Part shown: positions 1-11,508 of the stretch, in pieces
Numbering within the stretch: position 1 is the first letter of the stretch
Layout: the number at the start of each line of letters is the position of its first letter
Assembly: GCA_014058105.1 (NCBI GenBank)
Contig: JACGCM010001796.1
Location: 1,488,001-1,552,000 of the forward strand
Source of the DNA: Kingdonia uniflora
Taxonomy: Eukaryota; Streptophyta; Magnoliopsida; Ranunculales; Circaeasteraceae
Direction of reading: 5' to 3'
DNA: 64,000 nt
The notes under the pieces: model-generated
The model's input: the letters and a program-made list of their open reading frames with translations, nothing else
What the model was told of the DNA's origin: nothing
Databases searched by the model: none
Program-made: the position numbers and the translations under genes

Positions 1-172
1 TTGTAACCGTCACGATTGAGGACGTTTGAAATTCGTTTTATTGATATAGTGGATTCGGATTTGCCCCGTGGTTTTTCCCTTTCACGTTGAAGGGTTGCCA
101 CGTAAAAATTGTGTGTTGTCTTTGCTTGCTTGCTTATTCATTTGTCGTTAGATTTCTCTTGCTTATCGCCGA
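1..172 (+). mobile_element. copia-type LTR fragment (U5 end), cut by the window edge
   Basis: The motif run 'atagtggattcgga ... cacgtaaaaattgtgtgttg' is the usual R/U5 layout of many plant Ty1/copia LTRs. It ends in a CA near 172. No primer-binding site (TGGTATCAGAGC type) and no gag follow, so this is probably the end of a solo or truncated LTR. Its start lies outside the window. Confidence 0.5.
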
Positions 173-320
173 ATTACACATAATGGGAAAGTCTTGATTT
201 TCCAACACCCCATCCCCACTCCTGATTCTTAACTCCATTTTACCCTCTTGAACATTAACAACTTAAATACACTGATATATCAAAATTTGGACATACAGAT
301 TAACTTTTTCATCATTGGGT

Positions 321-740
321 ACCACTACATATGTATCATCAATTCAAGCATAGTTTTACTAAGATATATTACTAAAAGAACTAGTTTTTAAATCCCAAAG
401 AGTATTTAATTGGTAACAACACCAACTTTCTAACTAGAGAGTAATCAAAAAAGGGTTTCAAGGGAAGCATTCAAATTGTATGAGAAGATGACTTTTGTGT
501 TTCAATTACAAGAACCCTCAATGAGAGAGAGAGAGACGTACTTACACTGTTAAAGAAACTCCATTGTCATCCTTCCTACCTTCTGTTGTTGGATAGAAGA
601 GAAACAAACAAATCAACAGAGACATTAATCTTCAAGAATCCCAACTGACTTTATTTCTTGGATTTATACTAGAGGCCCTTATTTATTTAGGGCAATGTTG
701 GACCTTTAAAAAATCTAATTTTATTTTTAGGTCCATGCAA
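321..740. repeat. Inverted repeat, left copy (partner 2440-2840)
   Basis: Read on the opposite strand, this segment matches 2440-2840 over about 400 bp with scattered substitutions and one indel of about 35 bp. Shared landmarks are the GA-rich stretch 'gagagagagagacgtactta', the 'gttgttaccaatt' block and 'cctctagt...ataaataggg'. Only this block is inverted; the neighbouring F-box block is duplicated in direct orientation. Confidence 0.85.
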
Positions 741-984
741 TCTAGTGCTCCGTTTTTCAAATATTTTTCCGCTACAGTAATGGGTGGCCTCAGGTACTAG
801 TTCTTCGTTTAATCCGTCCATGCATGAAGATGGTGGAAATATTGATTCATCTTTGAAAAATTGATCGTTGCAAGAGAAAGACTTCTTGTAATGGTTGCTT
901 ATCATTTTAAGATAAATTATGTTAATAATCATCGCTCGTATAGATAACTTTGTTTACTACAGGCTTTTCGGACTGAGAGGGTAT

Positions 985-1559
985 TTATTTTTCCACTTGA
1001 AATAATTGACTGTTGAATGAGTAACTGACTGATGTTTTTTTTCCTTTTCTTTTTTGATAGAATTTTATCAAGTAATTTCTCTGACCGGGTATCATAAGAA
1101 ATGAAGGCTGGCAGGGAAGCTTGCAATGAAGTGGGCGGTTGCGATTCAGGGTAAAATAAGACCGCCAATTAACACAAACAGCGCCAAACCGGACAAGATC
1201 GTTCATAATTGTGAAGTTTTCAGAAACCTTATCGAGAAGATCGTTTGAGAGATCTGACCAATTGGAAGTCATGTCTTTTGAGAAAATTTTAGAGAGAAGT
1301 TTTGATAGAGAGAAGAGATGATTGATGGTGGTTATATAGAATTTTTTTTTGAGGTATTAGAGTTTGTATAGGATTGTGACTGGGAGAAGAAACAATTCCT
1401 ATTACTTGTTCCACTTACAAATAAATTACTTGCAGAAGTACAATTAGAAACTTTGTCGAACTCTGATTCTAAAATCAAAATAGAAATTAAAACAGACTTG
1501 ATTAGATGTATATCTTTATTTCCTTCAGGCGACGAAGAGGTGAAACCAGAACACAACAA
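985..1559 (-). pseudogene. F-box protein pseudogene fragment, copy 1
   Basis: The reading frame starting at 1272 on the minus strand gives an F-box core: W-S-D-L-S-N-D-L-L-D-K-V, then a region reading VRFGAVCVNWRS. This is the usual pattern of plant F-box proteins of the F-box/DUF295 kind, which act as substrate adaptors in SCF ubiquitin ligases. The frame runs about 95 residues and loses similarity after the F-box, so most of the C-terminal domain is missing. A second open stretch at 1332-1559 on the same strand is the degraded upstream part. The product is far shorter than the 350-400 residues usual for the family. A close duplicate lies at 2857-3339. Confidence 0.7.
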
Positions 1560-2155
1560 TCTCTCTAAAATTTTCTAAGGTTCAATGTTTTCAGATCCAT
1601 ATCTAGTTAGTACCTCTGACTTTGCTTAACTCAACGCACGTGTTTCTCTATTTTGGTTGTTCTATTGTACTGTCATATGTCAGGGTGTAAGTACTTCACA
1701 CGCCTCGTGATTAGGTCCCACTAGCTGGGGCGAGCTTCATGGAACCGCAAAGAATTTGCTAATTTTGGTTAACTTTGTCCATTGTGAGTCTATCACATAA
1801 ACCATGTAATTAGCTATGCTTGGCATCCGGTAAAAATTGAAATGAAGTTGAGTCTAAAAAACATATGTGATGTTGGGTGTTTCTTACCTTCCCCTAACTG
1901 TGATTCTATGAATGCTTAAACAGTGAGATTTTGCTCTTCAGGGTCCTCCAATTTCACATAATACAACTCTCAAGAACAATTATCATATCATTTATAGGTC
2001 TACAATAGGTTTATTTCCGTTATTTGTAATCCGTTTGTTAGGTCCACATGACCAACCTAGGCCATACCTTACTAATACTAATAGTTTAATTGCGTTCTCG
2101 TAGTCCTTAATCTCCCCTTACTCATATAATCTCCCTTGAATCGTTTAAAAAAATT
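1081..2155. repeat. Direct repeat of F-box locus, copy 1
   Basis: This stretch matches 2848-3935 in the same orientation, from 'gaccgggtatcataagaaa' to the 'cttactcatataatctccc' block. A few substitutions and short indels separate the copies. The copies start about 1.77 kb apart. Confidence 0.9.
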
Positions 2156-2439
2156 CATTTGGGTATATCGAAGAGTACTCTTGATTTATAAATCATGACT
2201 TTCGGTGGTGGCTTTGTTAAATTACGTAGTATTAAGGGTGCTATTTAACGTCGAAAATAAAAGGATTTAATAAGTTCAGAGACCCAACACAAATAGTGTG
2301 GGCAGAGAGGAAAAGTACCGAAGGAAAACCATTAATGTTTCAGACTTGCAAAATATAAACATCTAAATAAGAAATTTGTGATTGACCGGCAACTAAAATC
2401 AACTAGCGGAAAAATATTCGAAAACAAAGCACCAAATTA
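2156..2439. other. Spacer between duplicated blocks
   Basis: AT-rich sequence between the end of direct copy 1 and the inverted block. I see no coding or structural signal in it. Confidence 0.5.
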
Positions 2440-2840
2440 TATGGCCCTGGAAAAAAAAATTAGGCCTTTTAGAGGTCCAACATTGTCCTAAATAAATAGG
2501 GGCCTCTAGTGTAAATTTAAGAAATAAAGCCACTTGGGCTTCTTGAAGACTAATGTATCTCTTGATTTGTTAGAAATGATGACCATAGAGTTTCTCTGAC
2601 ACTGTAAGTACGTCTCTCTCTCTCTTATTTAGGGTTCTTGTAATTGAAACACAGAAGTCATATTTTCATACAATTTGAATGTTTCCCTTGAAACCTATTT
2701 TTGATTACTCCCTAATTAGAAAGCTGGTGTTGTTACCAATTAAACACTCTTTGGGATTTAAAAACTAGTTCTTTTAGTAATATATCTAGGTAAAACTATG
2801 CTCGAATTGGTGATACATATGTAGTGGTACCCAATGCTTG
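2440..2840. repeat. Inverted repeat, right copy (partner 321-740)
   Basis: Reverse-complement partner of 321-740. It ends almost exactly where the second direct copy of the F-box block starts (about 2848), so the inversion breakpoint and the duplication breakpoint coincide. Confidence 0.85.
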
Positions 2841-2847
2841 AATTGGT

Positions 2848-3935
2848 GACCGGGTATCATAAGAAAAGAAGGCTGACGGGGAAGTTTGCAAAGAAGTGGG
2901 CGGGCCAATTAACACAAACAGCGCCAAACTGGACAAGATCGTTCATGATTGTGATGTTTTCAAAAACCTTATCGAGAAGATCGTTTGAGAGATCTGACCC
3001 ATTGGAAGTCATGTCTTTTGAGAAAATTTTAGAGAGAAGTTTTGATGGAGAGAAGAGATGATTGATGGTGGTTATATAGAAAAAAAAAATTGAGGTATTA
3101 GAGTTTGTATAGGATTGTGACTGGGAGAAGAAACAATTCCTATTACCTGTTCCACTTACAAATAAATTACTAGCAGAAGTACAATTAGAAACTTTGTCGA
3201 ACAAATTACTAGCAGAAGTACAATTAGAAACTTTGTCGAACTCTGATTCTAAAATCAAAATAGAAATTGAAACAGACTTGATTAGATGTGTACCTTTCTT
3301 TCCTTCAGGCGGCGAAGAGGTGAAACCAGAACACAACAATCTCTCTAAAATTTTCTAAGGTTCAATGTTTTCAGATCCATATCTAGTTAGTACCTCTGAC
3401 TTTGCTTAACCCATCGCACGTGTTTCTCTATTTTGGTTGTTCTATTGTACTGTCATATGTCAGGGTGTAAGTACTTCACACGCCCCGTCATTAAGTCCCA
3501 CTAGCTGGGGCGGGATTCATGGAACCTCAAAGAATTTGCTAATTTTAGTTAACCTTGTCCACTGTGAGTCTATCACATAAACCATGTAATTAGCTATGCT
3601 TGGCATCCGGTAAAAATTGAAACGCTGTTGAGTCTAAAAAACATATGTGATGTTGGGTGTTTATTACCTTCCCCTAACTGTGATTCTATGAATGCTTAAA
3701 CAGTGAGATTTTGCTCTTCAGGGTCCTCCAATTTCACATAATACAACTCTCAAGAACAATTATCATATCATCTATAGGTCTACAATAGGTTTATTTCCGT
3801 TATTTGTAATCCGTATGTTAGGTCCGCATGACCGACCTAGGCCATACCTTACTAATACTAATAGTTTAATTGCGTTCTCGTAGTCCTTAATCTCCCCTTA
3901 CTCATATAATCTCCCTTGACTCGTTTAAAAAAAAT
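2848..3935. repeat. Direct repeat of F-box locus, copy 2
   Basis: Second copy of the 1081-2155 segment. It has an extra in-frame 39-bp tandem duplication (about 3165-3242), seen in translation as the 13-residue unit FDKVSNCTSASNL twice in a row. Confidence 0.9.
2857..3339 (-). pseudogene. F-box protein pseudogene fragment, copy 2
   Basis: A 160-residue minus-strand frame. The F-box core (SDLSNDLLDKVFENITIMNDL, then VQFGAVCVNW) sits at its C-terminal end, preceded by residues of the duplicated upstream region. In copy 1 the same two regions are split between frames, whereas here an indel in the A-run near 3081 joins them. The frame stops soon after the F-box, so no DUF295 or kelch domain is present. 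The upstream (higher-coordinate) flank at 3938-4115 looks like a 5' leader and is shared with another locus in this window. I read it as a non-functional duplicate. Confidence 0.65.
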
Positions 3936-3937
3936 TC

Positions 3938-4115
3938 ATTTGAGGATTTCAAAACCCTAACCACTAAGATGAATAGAAACATAGATGAATTGAAAAGCCT
4001 AAACAGAGATAAAGAACAATCGATCCATACCCGTTGATGTTGGCGTGATTTTCTTCGGATTAGGTTTATAAATTTCTCTCCTCAACTTCTGTATATAATA
4101 ATGAGGGAGGATAAC
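3938..4115 (-). repeat. Leader-like segment, inverted copy of 51780-51975
   Basis: The reverse complement contains 'gaggagagaaatttataaac', 'aagaaaatcacgccaacat', the start-like 'tggatcgatt', and 'catcttagtggttaggg'. The same blocks in the same order occur on the plus strand at 51780-51975. In both places the segment lies upstream of a coding frame, as expected for a 5' leader with a first intron. Confidence 0.8.
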
Positions 4116-4280
4116 AGTAACCAGTTCGGTTTGTTTAAACCTTGGGCATGGTAAAACTTAGTAGTAAACCGCAAAACGGTAGGCATTAAACGACCGTGAT
4201 TGTCTCCTCATTTGAATTAAAATTTGAAATTGAAGAATAAATACCTTGAATCGCAAAGAGAAAATATCAAGAATAAATCA

Positions 4281-4398
4281 TGTGAATCAAGATTGAAGAA
4301 CCTAGTTGTTCAATCGAAACAAAGAGACCCGATGAATTCTGTGAATTAAGATTGAAGAACCTAGTTGTTCGATCGAAACGAATAAACCCAGTTGTTTA
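4281..4398. repeat. Two-copy tandem repeat, period about 59 bp
   Basis: 'tgtgaat(c/t)aagattgaag' followed by 'cctagttgttc(a/g)atcgaaac' occurs at 4281 and again at 4340. A third, weaker partial unit ('cccagttgtttaaccgaaac') follows near 4388. Confidence 0.8.
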
Positions 4399-4399
4399 A

Positions 4400-4870
4400 C
4401 CGAAACAAAGAAATCCGATGATTGAATTCCCAGGAATCACCAGACAGACAAAGAGAGAGAGAAGGAAAAGATTGAACCCTAGAGGGAGAGAGAGGAGGTG
4501 ACTTGAAGAGAGAACGTTTTAGTTGTTTTGGAGAGAAGACATAAAAAATTCAGCGTCTCATACGTTTGTAAGATCGGTAGAATTAATTTAATAATAGTTA
4601 TTAGTTAGATCGGTAGAATTAATTTTTAATACATTTACTCCCCGTAGATTCGACCCCCACTTGCCGTTACTATATTTTGACACCTGTAATTTAAGCGGGG
4701 TATATTTAGACCGACTTTTTCTTGGCATCAAAATTGGCGCCGCTACGAGAGGCAACGCTCTATTAAAAATTTAGTTTACCATTTTAACTATTTTTTTTTT
4801 CTTAATTTATTTTAGTTAAAAAAAAACAAAAAAAGAAGCAAAAGGCTTTGACGAGCACTAGAATTAAGGG
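4400..4870. other. Gene-free stretch
   Basis: Contains GA-rich runs (4450-4500) and a short direct repeat 'gatcggtagaattaattt' at about 4572 and 4607. I see no coding frame worth calling. Confidence 0.5.
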
Positions 4871-5035
4871 GTGAGCAGTAAACCGAACAAACCGAAAATT
4901 TGAATCGAAATCAAACAATTTTTTCGGTTTGGTTCGGTTTGTAGAAGTTTCGGTTTGAAAAGCTGAAAATCGATCAGTTTCGGTTCGACTATAGAGAAAC
5001 CGGACCAAAACTGAACCGAACCGACTTTTAGCCTA
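4870..5035. repeat. CGGTTTGGTTCGG-type low-complexity repeat
   Basis: Repeated 'accgaac/cggtttggttcggttt' motifs on both strands. This is a common dispersed element type in plant intergenic DNA. The apparent open frames across it (rich in FRFV and GSVQF) come from the repeat. Confidence 0.65.
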
Positions 5036-5583
5036 TTAAAATAAAAAATAAAAAAACTTAAAACCACTATACCTCCTCTCCTGCTCCACTCTCTCAGCTC
5101 TTTTCTATGTTCTAAGGTGGTGCTTGTTTCAAGTGGACCCAACTGTTTAATTTTTTTGCTAAAAAGTTTTTAGCTCGCTTCAACCGCTGATTTTTTTTTA
5201 TGAAATTTTTTTCAGCACTTGGTCACTTAAAAACAAACAACACCTAAGTTCTAAAAAAAACCCTTTCCTCTTCTAATTTGTAAAGATCAAAACAACACAA
5301 TACCCATCTCTTCAAATTCATGGGTGTTGAGAGTTTCAATCCAATAAACAACACAATACCCATCTTTTGTTTTGATTTGCAGAGGGTTTCACTCTAAAAT
5401 CACTCATATTTTAAAATTCTCATGACTACTCTGTTTTGGGATTCTTCAAATTAGCTTAATTTGTGAAGCATACAAGGCTTCTTCTTCATCATCGATTCAT
5501 CATCATCAACTTTCTTCCGAGTTTCGACTCCTATGATGGAAAAATTCTTACTAAGGTTGAATATTTTCTTCTTTTTTTCTTCT

Positions 5584-5586
<3 letters not shown>

Positions 5587-5618
<32 letters not shown>
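5587..5618. repeat. (CT)n microsatellite
   Basis: About 15 consecutive CT dinucleotides after a T-rich run. It could lie in a 5' leader, but no gene follows. Confidence 0.95.
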
Positions 5619-5620
<2 letters not shown>

Positions 5621-5775
5621 TTTGGGTTTGTTGAATTGGGTATAGAGGCTTGTTAATTTAATCTTAGGTTTGGTGATTTGGGTTTGCTGATTTAGAGACT
5701 GTTGTGTTGCACAACATTGCGACTTGCTGAGTTCAAAAGTAGACTCTTGGATTGGTGAAGAAATATGTTGCATTC

Positions 5776-5876
5776 TTGATTGTGTGATAGTATCGAGTCA
5801 TTTGTAAGAATAAAATCATACCCTAATCACTAATCATACACTAATTGTGTGATAGTATCGAGTCATTTGTAAGAAA
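5776..5876. repeat. Two-copy tandem repeat, period 65 bp
   Basis: 'tgtgtgatagtatcgagtca' plus 'tttgtaagaa' occurs at 5781 and 5846, with 'actaatcata' repeats between the copies. Confidence 0.85.
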
Positions 5877-6029
5877 AATGTTCTGTAAATTATTTCACTA
5901 ATCATATTCTTATGGAGTGCTCTATGAATATTCATGTTATAATTTTTTAAACTTGTACCTCATTTTGAGCTTGAACCCATGACCTCTTGGTCATCTATTT
6001 TTATATGACTCCTAAACTATAGCCTAAAG

Positions 6030-6545
6030 TTTAGTCCCACATTGTTTATAACCAATAGATGAACTAAACATATAAGGTAGTACCCATGTGTGCAACATGT
6101 GACATAGAAAGAGTGTACAGGTGTGTGAGTGTGTATGAAGATTTTATACTCTAGACACACTTGGACCTCTCTCAGGCGGCTCGGCCGGCTCGGGATTGGG
6201 CAATTGGCTCTAGAGGCCTTGGGGGCCCTTTAACAAAAAGTTATCGTAAGTTTGGGCTTGACTTGGTTGACCTGATCTCAAGGGAGACATGTTTGAATAG
6301 AGAGCCGTTGTAAAACCTATCTCTATAAATATCTTTGTTTACCACCTTCTAAAATATAACAGAGAAATCCAGTTTCATTTCTTCCTCTCTGTGTTCAAAC
6401 TCTCTATCTCTCTCTCATTCGTTTGTACGGTTCACTGAAGTACGAATATTGTTACTGTACATAGACTTCTGGTACTGAAGCTACTGTATATGCTCGTTGT
6501 ATCCTGGGAGAGATCAGACCATTTACCTTTACCCGAGGTAGGTCA
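6030..6545 (+). mobile_element. Copia 1 5' LTR (start uncertain)
   Basis: Carries a TATA box (tataaat at 6324-6330), then a CT-rich leader. Its U5-like end, with 'gagatcagacc' and 'cccgaggtaggtcaaaata', matches the same region of copia 2. The U3 parts of the two elements are not alike, so they belong to related but distinct subfamilies. I found no clear target-site duplication. Confidence 0.6.
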
Positions 6546-6559
6546 AAATATTTTTTAAA

Positions 6560-7057
6560 GATAGTGCGACCCACGCCTCGAGCTGTTACTATTTTCTTAC
6601 CGGAGCTGTTAACACATTACGTATTGTTTATCGATCGGAGTTGTTCTTGCTGCTGTTTAATACCGCTGCTAGTAACCTGCCTGTTCATGTTGTTGTTTAC
6701 TACCACTGCAAGTCAGACCTACTGTTGTTGTTGCTGTTATTACAAAACTATTGTCTTGTTGTTCATTACCGGAGTACTTGCTCCTGTTGCTGTTTTGATG
6801 TCCGGAGTTACTTGTTGTTAACTCGTTACATCATAGCTGTTGTTACCAGATTAATACTGTTGTAATCCAACTGTGTTACTGCTGTTATTTGTTACAAAGA
6901 AAACCTGGTTGGTGCTTGCTACTGCTACCTATAACTCCTGTTACTGTTGTTGTTGTTCTACACTTCCTTTGCTAAAAGTTTCAACTTGGGGAAAGCTATT
7001 TTACCGGTTCCTTTAACATTTATTTAACAATTTTAAAGAGTATACATTCTCTGTAAT
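6560..7057 (+). repeat. Copia 1 untranslated leader rich in TGTTGTTGCTG motifs
   Basis: Between the LTR and gag lies about 500 bp made largely of GTT/CTG/ACT triplet variants (6640-6970). Copia 2 has the same kind of leader (17180-17860, CAGCAACAA on the plus strand). The open frames here (poly-Leu/Cys/Val) are products of the triplet bias, not genes. Confidence 0.7.
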
Positions 7058-8045
7058 ATGGCTCTTTCTTCCTAAGTGTTAGAAGTTTGATTCAAACAAA
7101 CCCTATAAGTTTAATGGTCTCAACTTTAAGAGGTGGAAGAACAAAATATTATTTTATCTCACACTTAAGGAAGTTGCATATGTTATGGAACAAGAATGCC
7201 CTATTTAATCTCCCGTACCTGCGGTAGACCCTGATCTTATTCTAAACGATTATAACAAAACCTTAGAGTCAATTTCAAACTGAACTGAGGCTGATTTCAA
7301 ACGTCGTAATTTCATTATAAACGGTTTAGCGGACGAACTGTATGATTACTATCTACAGTCCGAAACTGTAAAAAATTGTATGGGGTACATTACAGAAGAA
7401 GTATGATACGGAAGAGGCAGGCTCTAAAAAGTTTTCCATAAGCCGATATCTCAAGTTCACTGTGGTCGACGATAAGTCGGTAATTTCCCAATCACATGAG
7501 TTGCAACGAATTGCGCAAGAGATCGTGTTCGAAGGGATACCTCTTGATGAACAATTTCAGGTTGCCGTGATGATTGACAAATTACTGCCGAATTGGAAAG
7601 ACTATAAGAATATACTACGACACAAGTCAAAGGAACTTACCATGGAGAACTTGATTACTCGTCTAAGGGTTGAAGAATAATCTAGAAAACGCGACCTGAA
7701 AGAGGAAATCCTTTTGGTTCAAGCCAAAGGGAAAGTCTATCTAAAACCTAAAAGAAAACCTGTCAAGGCTAAGAATGGTGGTAATCGGAACAACCGTCCT
7801 AACGATGGTAATCTGAATAACCGTAAGAATTATGGACACCCGAATCCTAATAAAGGAACGAATCAACCAGCCTCACCATATAATGGTTCATGTTCTATTA
7901 TATGCTTCAACTGTAAAAAGCCTAGACACATATCTAGAAACTGTCGAAACCGCAGACCTGTTGCTCAGGCTAACGTTATCAAAGAGCCCTTAGTAGCTAT
8001 AATAATAAAGATTAACATGGTTAATGAAAACCGACAGGTGGTAGG
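7058..8045 (+). pseudogene. Copia 1 gag
   Basis: Starts with MALSS, then a premature TAA, then KFDSNKPYKF...NFKRWKNK, which is the copia gag N-terminal (DUF4219/UBN2) pattern. The gag core continues to a single CCHC zinc knuckle at about 7903-7945 (C-F-N-C-K-K-P-R-H-I-S-R-N-C), preceded by a basic Asn/Gly/Lys-rich linker. At least three in-frame stops and a frameshift interrupt it. The capsid/nucleocapsid role is inferred from the family. Confidence 0.85.
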
Positions 8046-9200
8046 ATGATTCGAGCGCTTTTAGGCATGTTTGCTATGAATGTATGGTTCAAGACCTACA
8101 AGGAGACTGAAGACCAGAAGGTGCTACTTGGGGATTCCCATTGTACCAAAGTACTAGGCACTGGAGATATTAAGCTGGTATTTACCTCTGGAAGGATAAT
8201 GACTCTGAAAGACGTGTTGCACACTCCTGAAATGAGGAAAAATCTTGTTTCTGGCTATCTTCTCAACAAAGTAGGATTTCAGTAGACTATTGGGTCTGAT
8301 CAGTATATTTTGACTAAGGGTGGAGTTTTTATGGGAAAGGGTTTTGCCTGTAATAAAATATTCAAGATGAGTAAATGAATAAATTTGCTTCTGCTTACTT
8401 ATTGTATTCTTTCAATATTTGGCTCTCTAGACTATGTCATGTTAATAAGAAGTTAGTACACAATATGAGTAAACATGACATGATCCCTAAAATAGATTTA
8501 AATGATTTTGATAAATGTCAATCTTGTAGTCAAGCTAAGATTACTAAAACCTCACATAAAACTGTTGTAAGGGATTCACAACTTTTGGACTTAGTATACT
8601 CTGACATTTATGAAATAGACGGAACACTAACTCGTAATGGTAAAAGATATTTTATAACTTTTATAGATGATCATTCAAACTGTACTCATGTTTACCTGAT
8701 GCGTCACAAAAGTGAAGTTATAGATATGTATAGGACATATGTAACAGAGGTTAAAAATAAGTTTGATAGAAACATTAAAATGATTTCGTAGTGATAGAGG
8801 CACAAAGTATGATTTACATGAATTTCAAAACTTGTATGAATCTTTAGGGATTATACATGAAACTACTGCTCCTTATTCTCCAGAATCTAACGGTAAAGCT
8901 GAACGCAAAAATATAATTTACACTGAGTCGATAGTTGCTAAATTACTTAGTTCTGGATCACCTAAATCTTTATGGGGTGAAGCATTATTATCTGTTTGCC
9001 ATGTTTTAAACCGTATTCCTCATATCACATCAGAATTGACACCTTATGAAATTTGGAGAAAAAGAAAACCTAATGTTAGCTATTTTAAGGTTTGGGGTTG
9101 TTTAGCCTATGTTCCTAAACCTGATCCTAAACGAATAAAGCTAGCTAGAAGAGCTTTAGAATGTATTTTTATTGGTTATGCTATTAACTGTAAAGCTTAG
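8046..9200 (+). pseudogene. Copia 1 protease and integrase
   Basis: The protease active-site region reads D-D-S-S-A where DSGA is expected, right after a TAG. It is followed by VLLGDSHC and VTLKDVLHTPE-like blocks. The integrase zinc finger keeps H-V-N and CQSCSQAK, but its first His is changed (WLSRLCHVN). The catalytic core shows D in VYSDIYEIDG and E in SPESNGKAERKN; the middle Asp block is reached only through a frameshift near 8790. Copia 2 has lost this core completely. Confidence 0.85.
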
Positions 9201-9429
9201 CAGTTTCTTGATATTAAGGATATTATTATTATTGAATCTCTCAATGTCAATTTCTTTAAGGATAAGTTTCCCTACTTACTAAGGGGCAGTGGGGATAGTA
9301 GTGGGGGTTCTCAACCTTCTACATCTTTGACCCCTAATGTACCTCAAGTAAAAGTTCTTAGAGCTGTTGATTCTCATGATACAGACCTAGAACTTCGTAG
9401 AAGTAAACGTTTAAAGATTGCTAAAGGAT

Positions 9430-10916
9430 TTTGGTAATGATTATGTTGTACATACCTTAGAATCTGACCCTAATACTATCAGGGAAGCGTTAACCTCAAG
9501 TGATGCTGATTTGTGGCAATAGGCCATTGATGATGAAATGGATTCTCTTACTACAAATGAAACTTGGGATTTAGTTAACCTACCTCCTGGTAGTCGTTCT
9601 ATTGGGTGTAAATGCATATTAAAAAGAAAACTTAAACCAGATGGTATTATAGATAAATATAAGGCAAGACTTGTAGTAAAGGGATATGTGCAAAAGGAAA
9701 ATATTAATTTCTTCGACACATATTCCCCAGTTACTCGTGTGCCAACCATTAAAGTATTATTGGTCGTTGCTACCATGCACGATTTGATTATTTACAAATA
9801 GATGTAAAAATGGTATTTTTAAATGAAGAGCTTGAAGATGAATTATATATGGATCAGCCTGAAGGCTTTGTGATACCTGGTGAGAAACACAAAGTCTGTA
9901 AGCTGAACAAGACCTTATACGACCTAAAGCAATCTCCAAAACAGTGGCACGATAGGATCAACCAATTACGTCTTTCAAATGGTTTTAAGATTAACGTTAT
10001 TGATAAATGTCTATATTATAAAGTATCTGGTGAAAGTTGTATTATGATATGTCTATACGTTGACGATCTTCTTATTTTTGGTTTTACACATGATATCATT
10101 TTAGAAACAAAAAACATGCTTAATAATAATTTTGATATGAAGGACCTAGGTGAGGCTAGTATGATTTTAGGCATGAAAATTACATGCACAAACACTAGTA
10201 TTACTCTTGATCAATCTCATTTAATTGAGAAGATCTTGAAGAAGTACAAATATTTTGATCGTAGACCTGCTTGCACTCCTTGTGATCCACAAGTTGAACT
10301 TTTAAAGAACTTAGGGGAGGCAGTTAGACAGAAAGAATATGCAAGTATTATTGATAGCCTTCGATACGCTACGGACTTGAGTTTACACTATCAGAAGTTT
10401 CCCGCGATCCTTGATGGATTTAGTGAAGCAGATTGGAACTCATTTTCGGATGATTCCAAAGTCACTAGCGAATACGTGTTTAGTATAGCTGGCGGGTCAG
10501 TTTCTTGGAAATTCAATAAACAAACGATTCTAGCTCAGTCGACTATGAAGTCTGAGTTAGTAGTACTAGCTGCAGCTAGTAAGGAGGCAAGTTTGTTAAA
10601 AGACCTCTTGTCTTATATTCTTTTATGGAATAGACCTATACCGCCGATTCTAATCCACTCAGATAGTACTGCTGCAATTGTTAGAGTACAGAACAATTAC
10701 TATAATGGTAAGAAGTTAGCGATACGTCGCAAGCACAGTACGATTAGAGGTTATCTCACATCTAGTACTGTTACAGTGGATTTTGTAGGATCGGAAAACA
10801 ACTTGGCAGATCCTTTGACGAAAGGACTGTCCCATGATAAAGTTTGGAGCACATCCTTAGGGATGAGACTGAAGCCTATTATAGAATCACAAGTGGTGGG
10901 AACCCAACCTAAATGA
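9430..10916 (+). pseudogene. Copia 1 reverse transcriptase / RNase H
   Basis: RT opens with WDLVNLPPGSRSIGCKCILK and IDKYKARLVVKGY. A stop at 9799-9801 separates this from the part with the catalytic YVDDLLIFG (about 10057) and MKDLGEASMILGMKI. RNase H ends with FVGSENNLADPLTKGLS. An in-frame deletion of about 40 residues at about 10375 joins LRYATD directly to LSLHYQ; the copia 2 copy still has the intervening block (IPDIAY...RVMRYLKG). Confidence 0.9.
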
Positions 10917-11508
10917 CTAAAAATCCTAAAAAATAGATTCAATGGGAAAAACAAATCATTGTGATATAGAATCATGCAAATAGGAGCTTTTTACTTCAGA
11001 GTTAATCTTGTTATACATACTGTATATGTGCATGATATATTGCAGTGGCTGTGAGGCTGAGTTTCTTAAACTCTTAATGAGTTATATATTCCATTCTTTG
11101 AGAGGGGTGTCTAGTTATAAGAACACTCTTAATAGACTCACCAAGGTGATTGGGAAATGCGGCCACTTTCTATGAGAATTAGGCTAAATTCTCTAAAGCC
11201 TTCACCTATACTGGGATTAAGCACATGGCCGAAATGTACTGGCATTTAGAGCTTGCACCTGGTAGGGTTATATGTAGTTTTCCTAACTGTATAAAAATAA
11301 ATAATGAGTTCAAGGCTCCGATCACTTATTATTCTTATACGTTGAAGATTGTCTACTACGTAAAAGTTCAAGTCCAATGACACATTTACTTATGTACATC
11401 TCTATATATATCGAAACCGTACTCTCATCTCTTTTCTCATTCATTTCTCCTTTTTTTGGGAAGTTTTTTAAAAGTGGTGTATTGTTAGATTTTTTCTAAA
11501 GGACTTCC

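Larger units (their letters stand above)
6030..11508 (+). mobile_element. Ty1/copia element 1, degenerate
   Basis: The order LTR, leader, gag, protease, integrase, reverse transcriptase, RNase H is copia-type. Stops and frameshifts break every domain. The 3' end is marked by a polypurine stretch ending near 11482. After it the 3' LTR starts (TGTTAGATTTTTTCTAAAGG, from 11483) but similarity to an LTR is lost after about 25 bp. Relative to its relative at 13.4-18.4 kb, it keeps the integrase core but has lost about 40 residues at the RT-RNase H junction near 10375. The 5' boundary is uncertain: the LTR may start at the 'agtcccacattg' motif. Confidence 0.9.

Noticed and set aside
4802..5142. Phe/Arg/Val-rich minus-strand frames
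   Set aside because: They follow the CGGTTTGGTT repeat; no start context or domain.
5145..5235. Possible hAT-type MITE (ttttagctcgc ... cacttaaaaaca)
   Set aside because: Terminal repeats and an 8-bp target duplication could not be matched.
6564..6865. Open frames rich in Leu, Cys and Val (74-85 residues)
   Set aside because: They lie in the triplet-biased leader of copia 1; the same bias occurs in other frames and in copia 2, so this is composition, not coding.
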